A stretch of DNA of 64,000 nucleotides from Pyxicephalus adspersus (lineage: Eukaryota; Chordata; Amphibia; Anura; Pyxicephalidae), in NCBI RefSeq assembly GCF_032062135.1, contig NC_092860.1, positions 124,054,496-124,118,495 on the forward strand. The letters run 5' to 3'. Each line of letters starts with the position of its first letter. Positions within the stretch are counted from its first letter, which is position 1. A program made the position numbers and the translations under genes. The notes under the pieces were generated by a model. It made no database searches. It was not told the DNA's origin and saw only the letters and a program-made list of their open reading frames with translations. This document shows, one piece after another, positions 1 to 42,564 of this stretch.

Positions 1-931
1 ACAACACTTTTAAAACATAAAGCCTTGCTTATTTGCATGTTTTAATGAGCTGAAACCTTACAAAATTCCAGCACTAATAGCACAAAATAATATAAAAAAC
101 CCAGAAAATCTGCAATGAAGACTTAACAGGAAATGCATATAGTCAACCAATTATATAAAATAATAGCTGTGTATTTCCAAGGATATGGTTAAAAAGACAC
201 ATCAACTACAGAATTCTGTATGTCTAGATTTTAGAGCTGTACTAATATAGAAGTCAGAGTTGGATCAGGGCAAATAAATAAGTAAATCCTTTCACAAATG
301 ACAGATGCTTTGGTATTAGACATAAGCAATTTCTAGTGTTAGCAAATATTTACATTCTGTGGAAAAGAAGATTATCGTATAGCAAATGCTATAAGCCATT
401 TAGAAAAAATGTAAATGGACAAAATTATCCTAGAATTTCAGCTTAATGTTTAAATGTGAGATTATTTGTTCTCTCTTTATATTACCTTACATTTTATACA
501 CTGTAGTTTAGTTATAATATTGTGACTAGTGTATATGCAAAGTTTATCTGCAAAGTTTAGTAACAAACAAGTTCTTTCATACCTCCCACCCTCACTCCAA
601 TAAAATGTCTTAAGGTTAATGTTTCTCTCATATTACAGAGCTATAGAAAGAAAACTTTTATCCGTTGGGTGACTTGTACACCTACATCAGTTCCTTGGAT
701 GTAATATCTATATGTATTTCTCTATGCACTATTATAAATTAGAAGACAAGACTTTACTAATCATACTAAATGTTATTGGTGTGGGAAGTGTTAGTTTTTA
801 TATGTTCCTCATCAGACGCATAAACTGTACATTACAACCTTTTACTACCTGCCACTGCACAGTGTACTTAACATGAAATAAAAAAGGCAAAACTAAAAGT
901 GTTTATTAATGTTGTCTTTTAATTGCAACAG
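1..931 (+). other. FRYL intron, 3' part
   Basis: This is non-coding sequence ending in the acceptor ...attgcaacag before the exon at 932. It is AT-rich, and I see no recognisable repeat or RNA gene. Confidence 0.7.
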
Positions 932-30563
<29,632 letters not shown>

Positions 30564-32550
30564 GCACCTGCTACCAAGAAAGCCTCGAAATGAAAGCACT
30601 GGACGTTTAAAGATAATATGAAGCACCTTTAATAATTACTGTATATCTTTGAGTTGCATTCTTTTCATGACTGTTCTGAACTCCAGCAAGTGGGACTTTC
30701 AGGACCGTAATCCCCCCATTCCCCAAGACTAGCAGATGGATGCTCTGGTTCTGTAAAATTGATGTGATAGTAGAATCTATTTTCTCCCGTTCTGTTACAT
30801 ATAGTATGTACCATCCACAAGCAAAAGGGCTAACATGATGTATATAAATAAGCAGCGGCAATATGGAGACTGAATCCATGAGGAAAGGCAGTGTGTACTC
30901 CTGGTCCAGATGACTTGAGTCTGAAGCCTGATATTTGTACAGTATCAAGACTGTCCCCTGTGACATTGGCAGATGACGTATAAAGACTATGGAAACCATT
31001 GAGCTCATTATTTATGTTTAAAATGTTTGTTTTCTCTTTTCCTCTTTTGTTGCCCTGCCTAAGCAGATGTGTTACAGACGGGATCTTTTGGTTGTGTTTC
31101 TTGGTATGAATGTGTGTATATAGTCTCCACGCATGCCTCAAAGAGTTCTGCAACATTATTTTTGGATAAATTTTTATTTTATTAGATCTAACAACCCATA
31201 GCTTGTAAATGGTAATACATTTAATTATTTTAAACCGGGCTTTCCTCGGTATTTCTAAAGAAAAGAAAAAAAAACAAGAAAAAAATACTTAATTTTATTA
31301 GATGCTGCTCAGTTCTCTGACCAGTGCTTATGGTATAAATACTGATAACTAACCAAAAAGTAGCTGCCTGCAGAGACTTTAAAAATGTATATTTAGATAT
31401 ATGCTGCCCGCCAGCAGCTCTCACTAGATAACTTATTTTATTCTGTATATATTCTAGGATCTGGGGGTAAAACCAGTATTTTTCTTGTAAATGTGTGCAT
31501 TGCACTGTTCTAGGATGACCAATGTACATAGCCTCTGTTAACCCTTTTATCAGTGGCATTGAAAGGACACCTCCATTGGTGGACATGGTAAAGTAGAATT
31601 TGTATTCTATGGTATAGAACAAGAATAGTCAAACGATAAAATATTGACAATTCCTTGCTTTTTTTTCATAACTTATTCAACGTTGAGGGAATTGTTGAAG
31701 AATAAAATGAGAAAAGTTACCAAATATTATACAGCATTGGCAATACCAGTTCACTGTAAGGAAGAGAAAAAAACTGCAGCACAAAAAATAAACCATTTCT
31801 GTATACACCACAAGCATTATTATTTTTGTAAATTATATGAATGTAGTTGCAGGGTACTTGTGATGAAAAGGAATATTGTGTATTTTATACATTTTATCCA
31901 CTGTGATTATATAAGAAAAGAATATATTTCTTTGCACAAGGCTATGTAGCCTTTCATATAAAGGATATATTTAGTGTTGCCTTTTGCTGAGGGGCCAGTG
32001 GACGCCCTCAAAGTGTGAATTTTGCTGTTAAATACGTGCTAACTGTAACACTCTGAACTGGTAGACTGCAGCAGAGAAGTCACCATGGCTTGAAGAGGTT
32101 TAAAGTTAGACACAGAGCACTGTCAATGATGGCAAGACATGATCCTGTAAGCAAAAACCTTATTGTCCCCCTTACACAGGAACCCAGAGGGACAAATGTC
32201 TTCTTTAAGTATACATCACATTATATAGTCACTGTCTTTTCCTCTCCTGAAGGATAGTGCACAGGGCATGTGGTATTTTAAAGGCATTCTTATTATACAT
32301 ATTGCTTACCGGGGAGAGCTAGTTTTATTTAGCAGTGCAATACATTTTTACTTGCATCATCTTACCAGCTTTTAATTTTTTGTTAACAATAAAAACCATT
32401 ACATATGTTACATTGTTTTTCTTTTCTGACAACTGCATTCATCTGCCACTTTTTTTCTTTTTTGAGGTCCATGGTTTTCTGCCCACACGTCAAGCAAGGG
32501 TGGTATTGTATCCCGGTGGTTTCTCTAAATAAAAAAATGCCAAGTTTGCA
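30564..32550 (+). other. FRYL: FRYL 3' UTR with several poly(A) signals
   Basis: AATAAA hexamers on the + strand occur at 31701, 31787, 32388, 32528 and 32588. The end at about 32.55 kb is a guess, because which signal is used cannot be read. Two Pumilio-type TGTATATA motifs lie at 31115-31122 and 31444-31451. Confidence 0.5.
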
Positions 32551-35516
32551 TTATTCTAGATTTAATAAGTAAAGTTGTGTGCACAGAAATAAAAGGTTAA
32601 AGATATCCTGCAGGTTAACACAAATGTGTAAAATGTAAATGTCATTTATTTGCCTGTTCTTTGTTTTATTAGGATATTTTGTGGGAACAGTTAGGACCAT
32701 TTCACACTATGACATTGCGTTCAAGCAGGCTGTTCATTTTAACCTAAAATACAAAATCAGGTGCAGGTACCATTGCTGACCGCACACATCAGTGGGTTAA
32801 CGCATTGACCGCATCATGTGTCCGTTACCCAGTGTGATGGCACCACAACACAATACTTTGAGCATAAATCTGCTAAACAAAACCCCTTGGTATAATCGTT
32901 CTGCTTGTGGCCACATCTGGTTACATTGTGCAGCTCCATTACTTCTATACAGCTGTAATCAGAGACTGACACCAGTTTGATGAAGTGTTAGTAGCTGTGT
33001 TATATGTTTCTCTCAAAGTTTAGCCAGATTCAACTAGAATGGAGAAGAATAGAACTTCTGCCAACCAGGAGATTTCCCCTTTTACACACCATGACAGCAA
33101 TAATGCTTGTAACAGGAACACTGATAGCAATGAAAAGATGGCAGTGTTCAAGCTAAAACATTTCAGTTTGTCTGATTATTCCTTATTACCTGTCTACAGG
33201 GCCAGATTAGTACTATGCAAGATACCTTGTGCTGCACCCTGAAAGAAAGCTCTGTTCAGACTGATAGTGAGGTAGCGGTGCTTTTACCACTTCCGTCCGA
33301 TGGGTTGAAGTAGGGGAGGGGTGCTGGCCATGCAGTACCTAGGCACCCACATGCTGTCAAATGTGCAGATGCACATGTGGTTGATTGATAGAGCTGGGAG
33401 CCATGCAGGATTGAACCCACCTTAACTGTATATTAGTAAAGAATTGTCCAAATAGCAAGACACGGCAGTATAGTTTAGGGTGTAAATGATAGAGCTTACT
33501 GCCAATTATTATTATTACTTGAGAGAATCAGCTCACTTACCGGTGCAGGAAATCCTAACTCTCTCAGTAGACAGAATAGGAGGGACCCTGCTTAGCCATT
33601 GGCTGATACTGTCATCCAATCAGATCACTCCTAACATACAGAGATGAAGCAATCTATAACAGCCAAAACCGTGCAGTTGGAAGGTCTAGGTGCTCTCGCT
33701 AATGTCTAATCCAGGACCCGAGTGGACTATTTAAAAATCCTGCCCTGCCTGTCTAGTTAAATTGTACCAGAGCAGAGAAAGGCCCTAAAATGTTTGATTC
33801 TAATCCCCCCCATCCCTATCCAAATTTAAGCAAAGTTTTTGCTGGACATACATTATAAACCCAAAACTAAACCTAAGCAAATTCTAACTTCTGACCACAT
33901 TCTGTTTATGGGCTTACAAAAAAGCTAGAGAGATCATAACTAAACAATAGGTTTTTAAGGGTATACTATAATTTATATTCAGTGCTATTGGCCTTTAAAT
34001 CATTCCATTGAGCTTTTCTCATATGATGTAGCCTGACTCAAGCATAGGATAAGCAACCGTTAGCTTTGAAAGTAGTCCAGCCATAGCTCCTAGCCAAATT
34101 GATCCTCGTGTCATTAAAGGATTGCTATTGACAATATTGTGATTGTAAGCTTTCCGTGTGTCCCTGCCCATGCTGGAATTCAGTCTCAGCCCAGCTATCA
34201 CAAACCCAATATACTGATTGGTTGATGTTTTTTATCCTCTGCATTCAATGGCTTCTCAATCCCCAGCCCAGAACACATCTGCAGTTAAAGCAATCTGTAT
34301 TCTTGTTTCAGGTGTGACACCAAAGGGACAGCTTAATATCCAAGCAACTAGCATTAGGTTCCACAGTATTTTTTCAGAGTTCAGCAGATAATTGTGCTTA
34401 TATTAGGGATAATTACTTTGCATACAGTCATCCTATAATTTGTAATCCTTCAAATTGATAATGCCCAGCTCTAGCCATGTGTTTTGTTTTGTTTTTTTTG
34501 GTGGAAAAATCTAGTATTTTTTGTCCACATGATACCCATTACCAAAACAGAAATGGTTAGATTCTCACTGGTGGACTAAAGCAAGTTAATACAGCTGCCA
34601 CTCAATATTTTATTAGCAAAGCCTGACAAGTTTATGTATTGATGACAATATCCAAGTTCAGGCAGCCAACAGATAATTACTGAAGAGACATCACTGTTAA
34701 CAAATGCATAATTAGTCATAAGGAAAAGTTTCTATTCTGTGTATATGGCGAGACTAAAAAGCAACCAAAATGAATTGAGGAGGCAAGCCAGAACTTTGTA
34801 ATATACTATTAGATATTTGAGAAAGTTTTGTATTTTAGCGGGTTGGGGTTGTAGCACTCCACAAATCACATGTAATATTAAGAACCCCACAACAGTTCTG
34901 TCCCACACTCTAGATCCAGTTTTTTGTTTGGATATAGTTTGTCACATTTGCTTTTTCACCCAAACACACTTGGAGTTCGCCTTATAGACCAGCCTTTCTG
35001 AAACTTAACCTTGAGTAAATCCTGAAATAACTTTCTCAGGGACCCCCTGCCAATATTAATGATATGGCCAATTTATGGTTCATTAGCCTGGTGGTTATTC
35101 AGATGAATGGCTCATATTGCTGGCCAGTGGGAGGAATGGTATCTTTACAGATCCCTAAAAAAGCTCATTGTGTTCTTGGTAATCCCTAATACAGTTAATT
35201 GACAATAGCAACCTAAAAAAAAATTGGTGTCATGCCAGTGGCTCTGCTAAGTGGTGTTGGTCCAGATACTATGCAATCACCAATAAAATGAAGGCTAAAT
35301 GGTCTTATAGTCATAAGAACAAGAGTTTCCATTGAAAGATTTCACTCTCCACTTGTTCCAATGAGCAATGTAAAAGTATGGATTGTATTAAGGGATAATG
35401 GAGAGAGAATCTCCCAAGCAGAAACAGCTCAAGAAGTTTGACCTTCCCAACACTTTTTCAAGAAGCACATATAAGGCACACAAATTCACCTAAAATACTT
35501 ATCATAACCTGGAGAT
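32551..35516. other. FRYL-ZAR1 convergent intergenic region
   Basis: About 3 kb of spacer between the FRYL 3' end and the ZAR1 3' end. It holds a hAT-like fragment at 34985-35215. A possible degraded element lies at 32690-32840, where catttcacact faces agtgtgatgg. No other gene is seen. Confidence 0.6.
34985..35215 (+). mobile_element. Dispersed hAT-type repeat, copy A (family with cagtgtttct ends)
   Basis: It shares successive blocks with copies at 42.6, 42.8, 45.7 and 58.7 kb: cagggaccccctgccaatat, ggttcattagcctggtgg, ccagtgggagga and tttacagat. Its left end agcctttctgaaac is a degraded form of the family end cagtgtttctgaacc. Confidence 0.55.
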
Positions 35517-35558
35517 TTTATTCATACTGACGGAAGTGCTGTGACAGTTTTCTTTATT
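35517..35558 (-). promoter_or_regulatory. ZAR1: ZAR1 poly(A) signals
   Basis: Two AATAAA hexamers on the - strand, at 35558-35553 and 35522-35517, lie about 105 and 140 nt past the stop codon. They would give a very short 3' UTR. Confidence 0.45.
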
Positions 35559-35661
35559 ATAATAGTCTGTATTATAATATTTTGTGTATTAAGCTAATCC
35601 AAAACAAAATACACCCTTAAAGCCAAAGAAAGGTCAATATGAGTGTACATAACCAGAGTGA

Positions 35662-35805
35662 TTAAATTATATACTTGAAACTGAAGGTGCTATCACAGGA
35701 GAGCCTCTTGCCCTTGCATCTTCCACACAAGTCTTGGCGATGGGGCCTCTTCGGGTCAACATGACGCTGCTTTACAGGACAAACGCATCTGGTTTGTTTG
35801 CAGCT
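35662..35805 (-). CDS. ZAR1: ZAR1 exon 4
   Basis: Acceptor tttgcag on the - strand. It encodes SCKQTRCVCPVKQRHVDPKR, PHRQDLCGRCKGKRLSCDST, FSFKYII and TAA. It carries the last two metal-binding clusters. Confidence 0.95.
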   Translation of the reverse strand, partial: SCKQTRCVCPVKQRHVDPKRPHRQDLCGRCKGKRLSCDSTFSFKYII

Positions 35806-36100
35806 CTGCAAATGACAATATTGGCAATTATTAAAGTTCACAATATTCTTTCCTCACCAATATTACCCTGAGACAGTCCATTCAGAGTTTGTTTTATAAA
35901 GGCCATTCTGCAGCTTGAACACAATTTAAAACATGATTTCAGGCAGGCTTTAAATACAATCCTTTCGCTACCTCCCAAAATTCAAAAACCAAAAAAATGC
36001 AATGGGCTGATGACACTCACTTGACACATAATGTCTTCCACTCGATATGGATTAAAGGACTTCTGACAGGTCCTGCAGAATTGTTTGAAGTATACCTGTC

Positions 36101-36131
<31 letters not shown>

Positions 36132-37876
36132 TTCAGTGAGTCATTGGCCCTTGCCAAATCTAATGGGGGCAAAAAACTAATACACCTACCTTATTGGTGC
36201 CCTGAACACACCAAACATAGGCACTTTCCCAGCGAATATTGCAGTCTTTACAGTGGTAGTAGCCGTACTTCTGCTCCAGGAACTAGAGGTAAATAAGGTA
36301 AAACAAATTCAAAAAACATTTTGTGTGTAGAATGGGCAACATTTTGCAGCACTGTTGAATGCCATTACATGTTGAGACTGTTTAGTGCAAAATTTAAGCT
36401 AGTGGTTGACTGCAGTGTTTGCTGCAGGCTGTGTTGTGCTCCATTCAATTGAATAGGAGCAGTTAACTTCTGTTTAGGAATCATGCAGTAATTTCCAGCC
36501 AAACTGTTGCTTTTCCCCCCCTCTAGGGAAGAGCAGCAATGCAAACACAAGGGCAACATGTGTAAAAGCATTAACCTGCGGTATGGTCATGGGTACATAG
36601 CAGCTGCCTTCCATGTGTCTGGGAGCAGCTAGTGGTACAACCATGTAAATCATTTTGTATAATGACCTATTACCCACCACCCTAAGGATTCTTACTCAAC
36701 TACTTGAAGATTGGTGAACAATTCTGGGAAATGAGCCAATTTTGAGGCAATTAAATACTTTCCATTTAATAAGTGTTTCATCTATTAGGAGATTTATACA
36801 TAGGGATGAAACAGCTTTCTTATAGCAATGAGTGATCTGAAAACTGGTAAAAGGCAACCTCTCAACAGTTAACACCATGCGATACATTACCATCTTCAAA
36901 AACAGGAGTAGGTATGTATTTTTAATCATGTTATAAGAAAAATGTACAGTTACCTGGTATCTCTAAAAACACATCTACCCACCACTTTTTTGGTGCAGAT
37001 ATTAAATTATACAGATTTTTCAGTTAGTTTACCAATTTAGTTATTAGATTTGTCATCACACCAAGCATGGATCACTGACCAGAATTATATAAGCTAGCGG
37101 CCATAAGGGCCCAGCTGAAAACTATAGAGTAGGACAAGCTAAGAAACACAAGCTAAGGATCTTTCTCCCTTATTTATTGCACATACAACAGAACATATTG
37201 AAAGCATTAAAACTTTATTTTTTTAATACTAAGGCAGATTACTTACCTGGAATCTCAGTCTGGTCTGCCCAGGAGATTGAGGAGTCAGTTGGCCCTCTGT
37301 TTTGTCCTCCTTAGACTCTTCCTTAGTCCCAACATCTTCATTGCTGACCTCTTTATTTTCATTCTCAGTGGCTTCTTTATTGGTTACCCCATCTTCAGCC
37401 TTTTCAGCATCTTTTTCTGCCTCCTGAAAAGTGGCAAGTCTTCCAGCAGCTACAGGTGAATACACAGCAATTGTTCTGGGGAAGCGCACAGTCTTGGTGG
37501 GAGATGCAGGGCTTCCTTGAACTTCAGGGCTCTGCTGAGGCTTTCTCACAATTCCAGCCCTCCTCCGAAGTAGAGTCCGTGGACCCAATGAGCACTGGAC
37601 CGATGCGTCCTGCCTGGGGTTCACCTGAATTCCTACATCTCTGGTATTTGCCTTCCTCAGCCTTGGGGTAAGGTTGGGATTTACCTGAGACAAAATAGCC
37701 TTTAATTGTGCCCTTTGATAGTTGTCAAAATACTCCCCAGAGTCACCATAGTTGGTCATGTAGTTCTTTTGTCTCCAGCTCATGCCTTTATTTTTAGGAT
37801 TGACATACCTGTAGGAATAAGGATTATACCCAGAGTACATGTAGTTATCCATAGTCTCCTCTGTGAAGTTAGCCAT
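35662..37876 (-). CDS. ZAR1: ZAR1 (zygote arrest 1), complete, 4 exons
   Basis: Exons on the - strand: 37876-37247, 36282-36190, 36095-36021 and 35805-35662, all phase 0, giving 313 residues. ZAR1 is an oocyte RNA-binding protein that holds maternal mRNAs in translational repression, is needed for the oocyte-to-embryo transition, and in frogs binds 3' UTR translational control sequences. The N-terminus (residues 1-90) is Tyr-rich with the conserved NYQRAQLKAILSQVNPNLTP. RKANTRDVGIQVNPRQDASV and FPRTIAVYSPVAAGRLATFQ follow. Residues about 150-205 are highly acidic and charged. The C-terminal domain has CXXC pairs at C221/C224, C248/C251, C265/C268 and C293/C296 plus C235, C273, C275 and C303, and ends FSFKYII. 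The length is close to frog Zar1 as remembered and shorter than human. It is convergent with FRYL and in tandem with SLC10A4. The paralogue ZAR1L is less likely given the neighbours. Confidence 0.95.
36021..36095 (-). CDS. ZAR1: ZAR1 exon 3
   Basis: Acceptor gacag, donor gtgagt. 25 codons: VYFKQFCRTCQKSFNPYRVE and DIMCQ. It sits directly after a run of 29 T in the - strand intron. Confidence 0.95.
36101..36129. repeat. A29 homopolymer inside a ZAR1 intron
   Basis: 29 consecutive A on the + strand, T on the ZAR1 sense strand. It is separated from the exon 3 acceptor by only gacag and makes up almost a third of the 94-nt intron 36096-36189. Confidence 0.95.
36190..36282 (-). CDS. ZAR1: ZAR1 exon 2
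   Basis: Acceptor ctag, donor gtaggt. 31 codons: FLEQKYGYYHCKDCNIRWES and AYVWCVQGTNK. It opens the cysteine-rich RNA-binding domain. Confidence 0.95.
37247..37876 (-). CDS. ZAR1: ZAR1 exon 1
   Basis: Starts at ATG 37876-37874 with MANFTEETMDNYMYSGYNPY and ends LRFQ before donor gtaagt (37246-37241). 210 codons. It contains the Tyr-rich N-terminus and the acidic low-complexity middle (EKAEDGVTNKEATENENKEV). Confidence 0.95.
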
Positions 37877-37899
37877 AATGTTTGGCCAGCAGCACTTCC

Positions 37900-37918
37900 C
37901 ATGTGCTTGCTTAAATAG
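37900..37918 (-). promoter_or_regulatory. ZAR1: Possible ZAR1 core promoter: TATA-like box and E-box
   Basis: On the - strand ctatttaag lies at 37918-37910, about 35 nt upstream of the ATG, with an E-box cacatg at 37905-37900. Oocyte genes often use E-boxes bound by FIGLA. A TATA at this spot would leave only a few nucleotides of 5' UTR, so the true start may lie further upstream. Confidence 0.25.
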
Positions 37919-38805
37919 AGTCTTTCCTCATTACCAAAAACCTGTGGAGGGGATGTGTTTATCTTGCCGGGTTACACCCTTGTACCTACCTACAGACATA
38001 TCTCAGTATTTATTAGTGATCAGTGATATGGTTCAGTTAAAAAAAAATAAAGGAAAGGTACAATCTTTGTATACAGATAAATTATTCCATTAAGTCTTTG
38101 ACTATTTATTAACTTTTTAATTTTATTAGCATCTGTATGTTTCAGTAATTATGCAATTATTAATGATTACACTGACAAGTGCAAGACCATCTCTATTATA
38201 TTCCAAAAAGATGCATTAGGAGGCACCATAACTTAAAAAAAAGCAGCCATGCCATCTTACCCTACTTTGCATCGTGTTTTTGTGAGTTCAAAGAGTAAAA
38301 AATGGCTGATTGCTGAGCTGGATGGGGAATATATTAACATTATCAACTTTAAAGTGCATAGCAATTATTTGTTTTTTGCTTTTCTGTCTGCACACTTTTG
38401 TGGACCTGTCATAGTCTTGCATTAGACCCTAATAATACCTTGTCTATTTTAGAATTTAGCCTTTCCTAGTTATTATTTTATTATGTTCCTTTTATGGGTT
38501 TTTTTTTTAACTGGAAGAAATGGTGAGTTGTCCTAGGAGTTGGTGAAATGTTGCATTTTTGGAACAGACGCTTGAGTCGAGTCATCATAATTTTTAAAAA
38601 AAAAATAAAGAAAAATCTAAGGTCAGTGTTAGATGAGGAATTTTGAGACCTTTCCCTTTTCTTTCTAAACTGCACCTTTTATGATAGAATGCATTATGAA
38701 AGCATTTTCAATTGGCTCCTATACTAAGATTTATCAGTAAAATGTGGAATTTTTAGATTAGATCCACAAGGCAATTATCCCAGTTTGTAATGGTGATAAT
38801 CAGTT

Positions 38806-39790
38806 GATCACAAGACAGATGGAACCTATGACTTCTAGTGAAATCTACACTGGTAGCAGTGATTAGCTTTGTGTGCAGCTGATTGCTAGTACATGCTACT
38901 TGTGTAGCCATTCATTCCATCTGTTTAGTGATCAATAAATACATTTCAGGATCTAATAGTGAATCTGAAAGACACCCTCCCTGCTTGTGTGGCAGGTGGC
39001 CGTAGCCGTGCTCCCATGGTTTATAGCTTGTATAGGAGCAAATCCCCCAATTGTCCCTCATATAGATGGACTGTCCCTTCTTCCCCATCAATTGAATGCA
39101 TCTAAACACCTCCATACTAATGTATCCATTGAAAAGGTGTTTTTGCACTAAGCCTTTCATCCAGCCTCCATTTTGTTCAGTATAAAAAACTAATATAAAT
39201 TGAAAAAACAGTTGTTGGTTTACCCAATCATTTTTGATTGTATGGTATACAAATTGTCCTTCTTCCCCGTCTCCAACAAGTAGGTGGTATGTATGAACAA
39301 TGTGTACAGCAAACTTTAACAAATCATTTGGAAAGTAAGTGTGAAGTGGCTTTGTTTAAGCCTGAAAACAAACTTCACTTCCTGATTTGGAAGGTAAAAT
39401 TTAGATCCTAATGGGAGTCATCCATCCATACATAATGGCAGGCATTCATGAGCTTCAGCATTGCTTTTAGTTTGTCGAGTATTTACTGAAGCCTGCTAGC
39501 AGCTTTTTTAGTAACAGTCATGACTGCTGTTAGCTATTTAATGCAGTAAACTCACATATAATGTTCAAGCCATCCTCCTGTAAAAATATCCCAATGTTAC
39601 TAGTACAAAATATGTATGTCCTGAGAAACGTATACTTCCCTTACTCCCATCTTTTGTATATGACGCTTAGGCAAAGTTTATATCAAAATCCCGGTGAATA
39701 CAGAGCAGCCCAAATCTCTTCCAATGGACTAGAATGTAGTCATACAAGATCCCACTAGAAGAAGTCTTAGGTTCCATCTGTCTTGTGATC
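38806..39790. mobile_element. Unclassified 985-bp element with about 38-bp terminal inverted repeats
   Basis: The left end 38806-38840 (gatcacaagacagatggaac...cttctagtg) and right end 39753-39790 (cactagaagaagtcttaggt...cttgtgatc) are reverse complements apart from one substitution and a 3-nt gap. The inside is AT-rich without a recognised transposase. The longest open frame (39322-38912, - strand) opens with TTG and matches no family I know. It is probably a non-autonomous DNA transposon; the superfamily is unknown and the target duplication unclear. Confidence 0.7.
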
Positions 39791-42564
39791 GATGATGTGG
39801 AAGATGCTGGTAGGTATATTTTGTACTACCAACTATCTACAGGTTAATATTACAGAGGGAGGGGACCCAAATATTGTACGCTTTCATTGCATTGAACTAA
39901 AAGGTCAACATTAATATTTTATGTTATTATTATTAAATATAAACTGTGGAAATACTTTGTACTGCTTTACACATGGCTCTTTCGCATACTAAGGTGCATA
40001 AACTATGGGTCACCTTGGGCTATAATCTTTTACTGGAAGTATTTGAATTAATCCCTCAGTATTATGCTGCCCCCTGAAGATTTATGCCAATGAGTAAAGT
40101 ATATGTATATTTCAAATTGCTGTTTAGTGTTCTAATTGACAGGTACTGAAAAAATTGGCTGTTCCCGATTACTGATTTCTGTGTGGAGAGGCTAGATAGC
40201 ATTTTTTAAAATATGTGTCTGTTTGGTATTAGGAATCATTGTACACCCAGTTTTATGAGGCTCTCCTTCAGTACTAGTGGTTGCCATTCCTTGATCCCCA
40301 AAATAATGGTAATTACAGGTTTTTCTGTGATGCCTTTCTGCTGAATGAGGCTTTAGCTATGACAGATAGCAACCGGTCCTTTTAATGCATTGTTGCAATT
40401 TCGCTAGCTTGTGAGTTGGAGGAGACCTGTGGCAATTCATACAGTTACATTTTATGCCCACCAATATACAGTCCTGCATTCACTAGGGTACAACCCGGGC
40501 GGAAGCAGGTGTTCCTGGACAGCTCCTGGTGGCTGCCACTATACCAGATGGTCCGCCGCTCCAACCTCTGTACCGGTTCATTGTTTCAACATTTGACAGC
40601 TGGTGGTACTGAACTACTCACTACTGCTCCCATCTATTCCCATTGGGGAGCTACAAGTAATACCCTACATGTAGCATCTCAATTGTGATTATGGGAATGA
40701 GAAAACAGTAACATGGTCACAACCTCACCACCCATCACAGCTTTATACCAGAGCTGACCAACTCCAATCCTAAAGGGCCAGGATTCTCAAATATTTGTAT
40801 TTTTTCCCTAATGAGCAGGAGTAATTAAGTAAGATAAGCTATACAAAGAGCTAGAAAATGCTCAGTTTACATGGAACCTTGGCTGGGAATGCTATAGTGT
40901 AATAGAATGCACACGTTTTGTGCTAGTGTTGTGGTGCACCATGTGGCCAGAAATAGTACAGGTATGTAAAATGAATGCTCTTCCTAGGAGCTCAACCACA
41001 CCAACGTCGCCTATTTTATCTAGAAAAAAACAAAAATACAACTATACTTACCTTATCCCTCACTTACACAATAGACAATGCTGTTCTGCTGTATCTAACA
41101 CTCTGGGTTTTGGGTGTGCCGTGCAGGAGTGAGGTGTAAGGTAAGTAATAGTGGCAGTGCTGGTCAAGCTCCACTGCAAGGCAATGACGCATGAGTGTTA
41201 ATGGATGCAAATGTGTGAACCGGCTTGTATTATCTCAGTAAGCTGTGCCGTGTGCTGAGTAATTTATGTTATGCTTCATATACTTACTGTTCCATTTAAA
41301 AGCCCTGTGAGTACATCATCAGTGTGGAAACATACACTAACATTTGTTATAGACTGGCCACAGGTTTGCATAGAGCTGGTTGTAAGTTGTTACCAGGCAC
41401 TTTATATATACATAAATGTTTGCATCCAAATCAATCTCGATGTTGCTGGTTTTCATTGTCCAGTGACGGATTTCTGTTTTTTGGCATGTGTTCACACACT
41501 TAGGCATTTGGCCACTTTGTGATCAAGCAGAATATTGAGCAGCATGAAAAAGATAGGGTGTCCTTATTTAATAGCTTTGATAATATTTGTTCCTTCTTGT
41601 CTGCTTGATACACATATTGACTAGAAAGGGCCAATGGATGTTTTTGATACAAAGCAAAATGATAATAAAATTATTAAATTAGGATGATTATTATAGCAGC
41701 ATTCTTGGGCATGTTTGGTGGCTTTGGATGAGTAATGTGTAGTAGCAATAACTCTCAGAAAGCAGTAATATGCCACTATGATGCTAAGTGAAAACAATGA
41801 CACAGAATCTTGTATGTAATAGTTCTTGCCGGCATGGGTAACCATAAACATAATCGCAATAATTTAGTACTGCTTGTGGGTAAAAAGTAATATGTGGTTT
41901 GCCGTATTGGAAACAGGATCTTGGAGCACAGTTGAGTCCTATTTTCTATTTATATACAGCAGTCTTACATAACTTCAACATGACATTTATCTCATTCAGC
42001 ATTGACATTACATATCGACAGGTTTCTGCTAAGTCACCATTATTACTCTGGTTTGTTCATCATTTTCAACATATTGACATACACTGAATACATTACATTT
42101 ATTTGGTTCTACATTCTGCATACATGCCAACTGCCAGTATTTCAGGTACAGCACCAGCTTTTAAAGGCCATATCCAACCAAGTATAATATTTCATGTTAT
42201 GGGGGATAGGGGTGTAGTTAAAAATAAATGTCAAGATAGTAAGATCCAGATGCAGTAAATGAGGTGATGAGAGTTCAGTTTATGTTTCCTTTATGAGTGT
42301 TTATATGTTCTCTATATCCAGAATTCTTTTGCTGTAAAATTTAGGTGGTGACCTCTGTGAGCTCCAATCTCAAGCAGACCAGATCCTGGGGAAAGAGGGT
42401 GGAAGCATGGTGGCACTCAATCTTTGCAGCTGAAGAGCTCGGGATTGGAGTAATTTAATGGATAGCTGTTCTTATAAAACAATTTTTCCAGGATAAGAAA
42501 TTTTGCAAATTTAACTTAGACATGCGCCCCTGTGCATTGTTTTCATAAATCTATACCATTACCT

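Noticed and set aside
38912..39322. 136-residue open frame on the - strand as a protein gene
   Set aside because: It opens with TTG, matches no family, has no splice or promoter context, and lies inside an inverted-repeat element.
40411..40688. Overlapping + strand frames between ZAR1 and SLC10A4
   Set aside because: They have no family resemblance, two different overlapping frames are equally long, and there is no splice or promoter context.
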